64,000 nucleotides of DNA from Jannaschia faecimaris (GTDB lineage: Bacteria; Pseudomonadota; Alphaproteobacteria; Rhodobacterales; Rhodobacteraceae): NCBI RefSeq assembly GCF_900107415.1, contig NZ_FNPX01000015.1, forward strand, positions 1 through 64,000, read 5' to 3'. The stretch's first letter is position 1. The number at the start of each line of letters is the position of its first letter. Made by a program: the position numbers and the translations under genes. This document shows positions 57,572 to 64,000 of the stretch, piece by piece. The notes beneath the pieces were generated by a model that saw only the letters and a list, made by a program, of their open reading frames with translations, searched no databases and was not told the origin of the DNA.

Positions 57572-58963
57572 TCAGGGCGACCATGGCTCATTGGGCGCGG
57601 ACTGCTGCTCGTCTCCGTCCGGCTGCACGACCGCCGGTGCCACTTCGGGAAAGGCCGCGGCGAAGCGCGCGGCCTGCCGAGCGGTCCAACGGACGGTGAA
57701 TTCCGTGCCTTGATCGGTCGCCGCCTCGGACAAGACGGCCCCCTCCTCGTGCAGCCATGCACGTGCCTTGCCCGCAGCGAACGGAAGGATCAGCGTTGTC
57801 TCGGTAAGGGTCGCGGTCATCTCGTTGGCGATACGCTCCAACAGGCGTGTCAGCCCCTGCCCCGTGAGCGCGGATCCCAAATAGACATCATCGCGCCGCG
57901 CGGCCAGGTTAGCCGCCGCCTGCATGTCGTCCATCGAAAGCGCATCGGACTTGTTCCACATTTCCAGCCGCGGGATATCATCGGACACGCCGAGTGCTTC
58001 CAGAATGGTTTCCACATCGCGGGCCTGAAGCTCGGTATCCGGATGACTTATATCGCGGACATGCACGATCAGGTCGGCGTCCAAAACCTCCTCGAGTGTG
58101 GCGCGGAAGGCCGCCACGAGTTGTGTCGGAAGATCGGAAATGAAGCCCACGGTATCGGACAGGATGACCTTGGTGTCATGTGGCAAATCGACGGCGCGCA
58201 TCGTCGGATCGAGCGTGGCGAAGAGCATGTCCTTGGCCATCACGTCGGCACCGGTCAGGCGATTGAACAGCGTCGACTTGCCCGCGTTGGTATAGCCCAC
58301 GAGAGCGACGACGGGATACGGAACCTTCGCACGCGCCGCGCGGTGCAGTTCGCGGGTCTTAACGACCTTGTCGAGCTGGCGGCGCAGCTTGGTCATCTGT
58401 TCGTCGATCGCGCGGCGGTCCGCCTCGATCTGCGTCTCGCCGGGGCCGCCGACAAAGCCGAGGCCACCGCGCTGCCGCTCCAGGTGGGTCCAGGCGCGGA
58501 CAAGGCGCGTGCGCTGGTACGTCAGGGCCGCCAGTTCCACCTGCAACACGCCTTCGCGGGTGGCGGCCCGGTCGGCGAAGATCTCAAGAATAAGGCCGGT
58601 GCGGTCCAGAAGCTTTACCTTCCAGACCTTCTCCAGGTTGCGCTGCTGGACGGGCGTGACAGTTCCGTCGATCAGGATCAGCTCGATCTCGTCGGCCTCG
58701 ATCCGCTGGCGGAGCTCTTCTACCTTGCCCTTGCCGAACAACATGCCGGGATGCGGCTTGGGTAGGCGCACGGTGTCGCCGCCCAGCACTTCCAGACCCG
58801 GAAGCGCGTGCGCAAGCGAGATACACTCTTCCAAAGCATGCTTGGGTTCGCGACCGGACCGATCGCCCGCACGGGTATCGGGATGCAGAACCAAGGCACG
58901 CGTCGGGCGCGCCTCGGTCGAGTGGGTCACATCAGGAGGATTCGCCAGCGGCTTCTTCCTCAC
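57572..58963 (-). CDS. hflX: GTPase HflX
   Basis: A 463-residue protein. The N-terminal domain carries [22 protein letters not shown], followed by the linker helix [22 protein letters not shown]. The G domain has G1 [17 protein letters not shown]3 DTVGFI and G4 NKSD. It is a ribosome-splitting GTPase for stress rescue. The frame starts at 58963 inside the 3' end of hfq (overlap 32 bases). A GTG at 58930 is an alternative start. The order trkH-hfq-hflX is conserved in the group. Confidence 0.95.
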   Translation of the reverse strand: MRKKPLANPPDVTHSTEARPTRALVLHPDTRAGDRSGREPKHALEECISLAHALPGLEVLGGDTVRLPKPHPGMLFGKGKVEELRQRIEADEIELILIDGTVTPVQQRNLEKVWKVKLLDRTGLILEIFADRAATREGVLQVELAALTYQRTRLVRAWTHLERQRGGLGFVGGPGETQIEADRRAIDEQMTKLRRQLDKVVKTRELHRAARAKVPYPVVALVGYTNAGKSTLFNRLTGADVMAKDMLFATLDPTMRAVDLPHDTKVILSDTVGFISDLPTQLVAAFRATLEEVLDADLIVHVRDISHPDTELQARDVETILEALGVSDDIPRLEMWNKSDALSMDDMQAAANLAARRDDVYLGSALTGQGLTRLLERIANEMTATLTETTLILPFAAGKARAWLHEEGAVLSEAATDQGTEFTVRWTARQAARFAAAFPEVAPAVVQPDGDEQQSAPNEPWSP

Positions 58964-59183
58964 CGTTGTAAAGGCTGATGGGCTGCGCGGGCATCACCGT
59001 GGAAATGGCGTGCTTGTACACCAACTGTGACTGCCCATCGCGGCGCAAAAGAACGCAGAAATTGTCGAACCAGGTGATAACACCTTGCAACTTAACGCCA
59101 TTTATCAGGAAGATCGTGACCGGCACTTTTGCCTTGCGCACGTGGTTGAGAAAGGCGTCCTGAAGGTTCTGCTTGTCAGCCAT
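58932..59183 (-). CDS. hfq: RNA chaperone Hfq
   Basis: An 83-residue protein. Sm1 is [24 protein letters not shown] with [12 protein letters not shown], and Sm2 contains the Hfq hallmark [12 protein letters not shown]. The tail is short and acidic, as in alphaproteobacterial Hfq. It forms hexamers that pair small RNAs with mRNAs. Confidence 0.97.
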   Translation of the reverse strand: MADKQNLQDAFLNHVRKAKVPVTIFLINGVKLQGVITWFDNFCVLLRRDGQSQLVYKHAISTVMPAQPISLYNGEEEAAGESS

Positions 59184-59323
59184 GTCAATCTGGTTCCTGT
59201 TTCGCGCGCCCTTGCCATGGGCGTCTGTTCACCATAATCGCAGTTATGCGGGCATCAACGCCAAGTTTCCACCCCCCAAAGTTTGGAGGCGGCCGGTTTG
59301 CCGTCAAAGGGTTGCACGAAAGC

Positions 59324-60835
59324 TCAGTCGCGCCAAAAATCCGGGTTCAGAAGCGCGATAAGTGCCAGCGCCTCCAACCGCCCCAGAACCATTGTCAGTG
59401 CCGCGATGATCTTGGCCGCATCGGGCAACGCGTTGAGCGCACCCTTGCCGCCGAGCACCAGCTCGGCAACGGGACCCGTCGTGGTCAGGCAGGCGATGGC
59501 AACGGTCAGTGCGGCCTCAAAATCCATTCCGACCAGGGTCAGCAACAGAGATACGGCGGCAATCGACGTCGCGAACAACATGAAGAAGATCCAGGCCGCC
59601 TCGATCCCTCCGGGCGGGATGCGTCGGACGGCACCGGTTGAACTGGCCACCAAGCTGGGATGGACCAGCAGGTTCATCTCGTTACGCCCATGCGCATAAA
59701 GCGTATATATCCGCAGCAGCTTCACACCGCCTGCGGTGGTCGCCACGCCACCGCCGAAGATCGACAGGCCAAGCAACAGGACCGAGGGTGCGCCCAGTCC
59801 GGACCATTCCCGCGCGTCGTGCCAGTGGCTGGATTCGAATCCGGTCGTCGTCAGGAACGACAACGCCGTGAACGCCGCCCCCCAAAGCGCGCCAAGCGCC
59901 GCCCCGGTGTTGGACAGGCCGCCGACCTCTAGCGCGCCGATCCAATGCCGGATAAACAGCACCACTGTCACCGTGGCGACGACAAACAATGCGATCCGAA
60001 GCTCCCGATCGTCGGCAAGATGGCGAATGTGGTCGCGGTTCATGTCGGTCACGAAGGCCTGCCGAGTGACCGCGAAGATCAGGAAGGCGGCGACGGCCAT
60101 TTCGCCCACCAGCCCCGCGCTGCTTCCGGCGACGGTCGTGCCATCGCTTATGCCGGACGTCGACATCGTGGACATCGCATGGATCAGAGCCGTGGTGCCG
60201 TTTTCGCCCGCAATGACCAGGATCGCCCAGAGCAGCAGCGTCAAACCGAAGTAGATCGGGCTCAGCGTCAGGATCGCGCGGCGCATGCGTGTGTTCGGCT
60301 CTGCCGAGCCGATCCCGTCGCGCGCAGCGTGTTGACCGTACATCCGCCCCTCGGCCACCTCGAATCCTCCGAGGTTGAGCGGTGCCAGGATCGAGATCGC
60401 GGCGACCCAGATGATCAGCCCCCCCTGCCAAGCAACCAGCGCACGCCACAGGTGTGCCGAATCCGAGAGCCGTTCGGGCGCGAACAGGCTGCCACCAGTC
60501 GTCGTCACCGCGGCGACCATTTCAACATAGAGGTTCAGCACCCGCGTGTCCGGCACCACCTCCAGCATCGGCAGGACCGCCATCGCGGGAAGTACGGTAA
60601 AGGCTCCGAACATCGCGATCAGGTGGCTGCGGGTAATATTGCTGGACTTGTCGCGCGACGTGGCCACCGCAATGCCGATAAGAAATACCAGCAGCAGCGT
60701 GCCCGAGTAGAAGAACGCCTGTGCTTCCCGGTGGGCGTCGCGGACTAGTGCATGCACCGCCGGTAGGTACATGCTGGCCGAGAAGACCAGCGCCAGAACG
60801 ACCAGTAGCGGGACGCGGCGCACCGACAGACGCAT
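59324..60835 (-). CDS. trkH: Trk-type potassium uptake permease TrkH
   Basis: I place the start at 60835, where ATG overlaps the trkA stop (TGATG). The frame is open much further but upstream codons have no homology. The 503-residue protein has four pore loops with the K+-filter glycine: VTTTGGSLFA, MSTSGIS, LTTTGFESS and LTTTGPVAE. It imports K+ under TrkA control. It ends 140 bases before hfq. Confidence 0.95.
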   Translation of the reverse strand: MRLSVRRVPLLVVLALVFSASMYLPAVHALVRDAHREAQAFFYSGTLLLVFLIGIAVATSRDKSSNITRSHLIAMFGAFTVLPAMAVLPMLEVVPDTRVLNLYVEMVAAVTTTGGSLFAPERLSDSAHLWRALVAWQGGLIIWVAAISILAPLNLGGFEVAEGRMYGQHAARDGIGSAEPNTRMRRAILTLSPIYFGLTLLLWAILVIAGENGTTALIHAMSTMSTSGISDGTTVAGSSAGLVGEMAVAAFLIFAVTRQAFVTDMNRDHIRHLADDRELRIALFVVATVTVVLFIRHWIGALEVGGLSNTGAALGALWGAAFTALSFLTTTGFESSHWHDAREWSGLGAPSVLLLGLSIFGGGVATTAGGVKLLRIYTLYAHGRNEMNLLVHPSLVASSTGAVRRIPPGGIEAAWIFFMLFATSIAAVSLLLTLVGMDFEAALTVAIACLTTTGPVAELVLGGKGALNALPDAAKIIAALTMVLGRLEALALIALLNPDFWRD

Positions 60836-62217
60836 CAGAAGAAGTCCACCTGCACCTGCAGCAACCGCTCCACTTCGGGCACATCGGCCGAGAGGGCGAA
60901 GATGACGACGACGTCGCCCTCCTCGATCCGGGTCTTGCCTTCGGGGCGCACATATTTGCCGTCTGGCTTCTGGATCGCGCCGATCAGCGCGCCTTCGGGG
61001 AAATTCAGTTCGCGGATCGTGCTTCCTGTCAACGGCGAGGTCGACATGACCTGCGCCTCGATCACCTCGGCCTCGGCATCGCCGACCGAATAGACGTTGC
61101 GCACCCGACCGTGTCGCACATGCCGCAGGATCGAAGACACCGTGCTTTGGCGCGGGTTCACGTAGGCATCGATGCCCAGCGGGACCAGCAGCGGGACCAG
61201 CGTAGGATCGTTGATCAACGCAATGGTCTTGTTGCATCCCGACGCCTTGGCCCGGACCGCGGCCAGCATGTTGGTCTTGTCGTCATCGGTGACGGTAAGG
61301 ACGGCATCGGCGCGGTCGATGTTCGCTTCGCGCAGCAGATCGATATCGAGTCCGTCGCCGGACAGAACAATCGTACGCACCAGCGCTTCGGCCGCACGTT
61401 CGGCGCATTTTCGGTTACGTTCGATCATTTTGGCGCGGATGCGCTCGGGCGCGGCCTCCAGTGCCTGTGCCACCGCAAGGCCGACATTGCCTCCGCCGAT
61501 GATGATGACCCGGTCCTGTTTCTTGACCTTCTTGCCAAAGATTTCCTGTGTGCGCGCCAAGTCGTCGGAGTGGCTGAGCACATAGATCTCGTCGCCTGCC
61601 TTGAGTTGATCACCCGGGTCCGGCGCGAAGAGCCGTCCTTTCTGACGTCTGACACCCACGACAACGGCGCGCAGGGTACTGAAGAGTTCGGACAATTGGC
61701 GCAGGGGCGTATCCAGTACCGGGCATTCCGTATCGAGACGCAGGCCGATGAATTGCGCCGTGCCGTCGATGAATTCTTCCACGTCGAAAGCCTCGGCCGC
61801 GCGCAGGCGGCGAAGCGCGGCCGAGGCGACCTCGCGCTCCGGGCTGATCACGACATCAATCGGAAGGTGGTCGCGGCGATACAGATCCGAGCGTACGGCG
61901 GCAAGGTAGGACTGCGCCCGCAGACGCGCGATTTTGCGCGGCACCCGGAAAATCGAATGCGCCACCTGACAGGTGACCATGTTCACCTCATCTGAATGGG
62001 TCGCGGCAATGATCATGTCCGCGTCCTCGGCCCCGGCCCGCTCTAACACGTCCGGATAACTGGCAAAGCCGGTGATGCCCTGTACGTCCAGCGTGTCGGT
62101 GGCCCGATTGACCAACTCCGGATTATTGTCGACCACGGTCACGTCGTTGCGTTCGCCGGCGAGGTGACGTGCAATTTGCCAACCAACCTGGCCGGCCCCG
62201 CAGATGATGATCTTCAT
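60835..62217 (-). CDS. trkA: Trk potassium transporter regulatory subunit TrkA
   Basis: Start at 62217 (MKIIICGAGQVGWQIARHLA). The 460-residue protein is two tandem RCK units: the first NAD-binding motif GAGQVGWQIA, first TrkA-C about 140-220, second motif VIIIGGGNVGLAVAQAL near 235, and second TrkA-C to the end. It binds nucleotide and gates TrkH. It lies downstream of ntrX, as is usual in Alphaproteobacteria. Confidence 0.96.
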   Translation of the reverse strand: MKIIICGAGQVGWQIARHLAGERNDVTVVDNNPELVNRATDTLDVQGITGFASYPDVLERAGAEDADMIIAATHSDEVNMVTCQVAHSIFRVPRKIARLRAQSYLAAVRSDLYRRDHLPIDVVISPEREVASAALRRLRAAEAFDVEEFIDGTAQFIGLRLDTECPVLDTPLRQLSELFSTLRAVVVGVRRQKGRLFAPDPGDQLKAGDEIYVLSHSDDLARTQEIFGKKVKKQDRVIIIGGGNVGLAVAQALEAAPERIRAKMIERNRKCAERAAEALVRTIVLSGDGLDIDLLREANIDRADAVLTVTDDDKTNMLAAVRAKASGCNKTIALINDPTLVPLLVPLGIDAYVNPRQSTVSSILRHVRHGRVRNVYSVGDAEAEVIEAQVMSTSPLTGSTIRELNFPEGALIGAIQKPDGKYVRPEGKTRIEEGDVVVIFALSADVPEVERLLQVQVDFF

Positions 62218-62401
62218 GCAGATACCCTTCGCGGTCTTTGCAGACATGTTGGATACGCCTGTGGCCCGGTAAGGGTCAACGGGGCCACGCGGTGGGATTT
62301 TTAACTGTCTGACATTTTGAGCCGTGGACGGGGAAATGTCTGACAATTAGACGGGATGCATCAGAGATTGCCGTCGGCCCAACGGCTGCTAGAGTTGGGC
62401 G

Positions 62402-62851
62402 ATGCTCCGATTGATCGCCATCATCGCCCTGCCCCTGCCCCTGCTCTTGGTCAGCTGCGCCCCGACGCCCGCGCCGGTCTGGTTGAAGCCCGGCACAGCC
62501 AGTCTGAGGGCCGAACAGGATTTCCTGGCTTGCGCCGCACAGGCCAGACGCGATTTTCCTGAGCGGCACCGCATTGCCACAGCGCCCCGCGTCACCATTG
62601 GCGGCGGCCTTTGCCGAAGTGGACTCTGTGTCGGCGTGAATGACACGCCGGATGTCTTCGACACCGACCACAACGAGCCGCTGCGGCAACGGGCGGTCGA
62701 GGTCTGCATGCAAGCGCAAGGCTATCGGCAGGAGAACCTGCCGGCATGTCCCGCCGGCCCAGTTGCGGCGCTGCAAAGCATGCCGTTCGACACCCGCGGG
62801 CTTTGCGTCGCGAACGGACGGATTGCCGCCCCCTGGGCGGGGCCCTTCTAG
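62402..62851 (+). CDS. Small lipoprotein of unknown function
   Basis: A 149-residue protein with a lipoprotein signal (IIALPLPLLLVSCAPTPAP, lipobox LVSC with Cys at 19). The mature part has six further Cys (…FLACAAQAR…, …GGGLCRSGLCVG…, …VEVCMQAQGY…, …LPACPAG…) and ends in GLCVANGRIAAPWAGPF. I recognise no family. It is divergent from trkA (185-base gap) and its stop overlaps the end of ntrX by four bases in convergent orientation. Confidence 0.75.
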   Translation: MLRLIAIIALPLPLLLVSCAPTPAPVWLKPGTASLRAEQDFLACAAQARRDFPERHRIATAPRVTIGGGLCRSGLCVGVNDTPDVFDTDHNEPLRQRAVEVCMQAQGYRQENLPACPAGPVAALQSMPFDTRGLCVANGRIAAPWAGPF

Positions 62852-64000
62852 TCGTCAACCCGGGCGACGCGGGCCCCGCCCCGTGCCGCCGTCACCACAC
62901 CCAGCGACTTCAGCTTGCGGTGCAGCGCGCTCCGCTCCATTCCCACGAAGCTCGCCGTCCGGCTGATGTTGCCGCCAAAACGGTTGATCTGTGTCATCAG
63001 ATATTGCCGCTCGAACAGTTCCCGCGCTTCGCGCAAAGGCAGGCTGGCCAGGCTGCCGGACAGTGTCATTTCGCCTGAGTCGCCGCCACCGTCCGTCGGA
63101 CTTGGCAATTCCTGCGGCTCAATAGGACCCGTGCCGTCGCCCAGGATCAGAACGCGTTCGATCACGTTGCGCAATTGTCTGACATTTCCCGGCCACCGCA
63201 TCGTCTGTAGTAACGCCTTGGTTTCATCTGATAACTCGCGCAGCGGCAAACCCTGCGTCTTATTGAGCGCCGCAATGAAGTAATCGGCTAGAACCGGTAT
63301 GTCGTCTCGGCGTTCCTCCAAGCTTGGAACCGGAATCGGCACCACGTTCAACCGATGAAACAGCTCCTCCCGGAAACGCCCCGCGCGGATTTCCTGTTGC
63401 AGGTCGCGGTTGGTCGAGGAGATGACACGAAGGTCGACCCGAACTTTTTCCGAGCCGCCAACGCGGGTGAAGGCCTGTTCCACCAGCACGCGAAGGATCT
63501 TGGACTGTGTCCCAAGTGGCATATCCGCAATTTCGTCGAAATAGATCACGCCCTCGTGGGCCTGTTCCAGCAGTCCAGGCTCTACCCCCTTATCGGCGCT
63601 TTCGCGACCGAACAGTACTGTCTCCATTCGGTCAGGTTCGATCGACGCAGACGAGACGGTCACGAAGGGGGCGGAAGCCCGGTTCGATTTTGCGTGGATG
63701 TATCTCGCGGCGACCTCTTTGCCCGATCCGGCAGGACCCGTCAGCATCACGCGGCCATTCGAATTCATTACTTTTTTCAGGTTGGACACAAGGGTTTTAT
63801 ACGCGACGGACTGCCCAATCATCTCGGCCGAGGAGGCGTCCTTGCGGCGCAGCTCTGAATTCTCGGAGCGCAGGCGCGACGTCTCCATCGCGCGCCCCAC
63901 GACGACCATCAGCTGGTCGATGTTGAACGGTTTCTCGATATAGTCGTAGGCACCTTGCTTGATCGCAGCGACCGCGATCTCGACGTTTCCGTGGCCGGAA
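62848..64000 (-). CDS. ntrX: NtrX-type response regulator (partial, 5' end beyond window)
   Basis: At least 384 residues. The receiver-domain end is visible at the window edge (GHGNVEIAVAAIKQGAYDYIEKPFN, with the conserved Lys). The AAA+ domain has Walker A GPAGSGKEVAARYIHA, Walker B GVIYFDEIADMPLGTQSK and R-finger region STNRDLQQEIRAGRFREELFHRLN. The C-terminal Fis-like HTH is NISRTASFVGMERSALHRKLKSLGV. The GAFTGA loop that contacts sigma-54 is absent: after LFGRE the sequence is SADKGVEPGLLEQA. The neighbours trkA-trkH-hfq-hflX support NtrX over NtrC. Confidence 0.93.
   Translation of the reverse strand, partial: SGHGNVEIAVAAIKQGAYDYIEKPFNIDQLMVVVGRAMETSRLRSENSELRRKDASSAEMIGQSVAYKTLVSNLKKVMNSNGRVMLTGPAGSGKEVAARYIHAKSNRASAPFVTVSSASIEPDRMETVLFGRESADKGVEPGLLEQAHEGVIYFDEIADMPLGTQSKILRVLVEQAFTRVGGSEKVRVDLRVISSTNRDLQQEIRAGRFREELFHRLNVVPIPVPSLEERRDDIPVLADYFIAALNKTQGLPLRELSDETKALLQTMRWPGNVRQLRNVIERVLILGDGTGPIEPQELPSPTDGGGDSGEMTLSGSLASLPLREARELFERQYLMTQINRFGGNISRTASFVGMERSALHRKLKSLGVVTAARGGARVARVDD

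Noticed and set aside
60838-61237. In-frame upstream extension of trkH
   Set aside because: These codons overlap trkA in another frame and have no homology. The ATG at 60835 that overlaps the trkA stop is the natural start.

Overview
The window looks like a chromosomal segment of a marine Rhodobacteraceae (Roseobacter-group) alphaproteobacterium. The GC content is high, the ribosomal protein L21 carries a long C-terminal extension, and the order ntrX - trkA - trkH - hfq - hflX is typical of Alphaproteobacteria. TRAP transport, organosulfonate genes and a phosphate regulon in one segment also fit. Species cannot be named from the sequence alone.

Layout. (1) 1-14.7 kb is an eroded accessory island that ends at a tRNA-Ser(CGA). 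It holds the right end of an IS3-family element (1-99) inserted into a decayed tyrosine recombinase, a winged-helix regulator, and a co-directional run made of an alginate-export-like beta-barrel, a secreted serine hydrolase, an MscS channel, a coupled 31-codon ORF and a membrane protein. It then has a broken alpha/beta hydrolase, an intact membrane-anchored alpha/beta hydrolase, a YscW/META lipoprotein-like protein, a VirD2-type relaxase cut by an in-frame TGA, and a second recombinase remnant split by a complete IS407-group element with a 4-bp target duplication. (2) 14.9-22.8 kb is housekeeping: rplU-rpmA, two acetyltransferases around a LysE exporter, obgE-proB-proA, and a Cys/Met-metabolism PLP enzyme. 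(3) 22.9-30.2 kb is the phosphate regulon phoR-pstSCAB-phoU-phoB, with three PHO half-sites before pstS. (4) 30.4-32.7 kb is the tyrosine-catabolic pair hmgA-fah. (5) 32.9-34.6 kb is a Na/Pi cotransporter. (6) 34.7-40.3 kb is a complete ugpBAEC operon with an extra small membrane protein and a divergent LysR regulator.

(7) 40.4-50.5 kb is the most interesting block. It is one reverse-strand operon: small membrane protein, TRAP transporter PQM, HpsN/HisD-like dehydrogenase, SDR, Zn-alcohol dehydrogenase, universal stress protein, sulfopyruvate decarboxylase ComD and ComE, and an FMN alpha-hydroxyacid oxidase. A LacI regulator is divergent, with a palindrome in the shared promoter region. Read together, the genes give a route from 2,3-dihydroxypropane-1-sulfonate (DHPS) through sulfolactate and sulfopyruvate to sulfoacetaldehyde, with the FMN oxidase as the likely sulfolactate-oxidising step. 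(8) 50.5-54.3 kb is a hydantoinase/oxoprolinase pair hyuA-hyuB. (9) 54.8-64 kb is housekeeping: rpsB-tsf, a SYLF-domain lipoprotein, hflX, hfq, trkH, trkA, a small lipoprotein, and ntrX, which runs off the window.

Three phosphorus uptake systems (Pst, Na/Pi, Ugp) lie within 17 kb. The binding-protein genes pstS and dctP are each followed by a strong stem-loop without a T-tract, which suggests differential expression within those operons.
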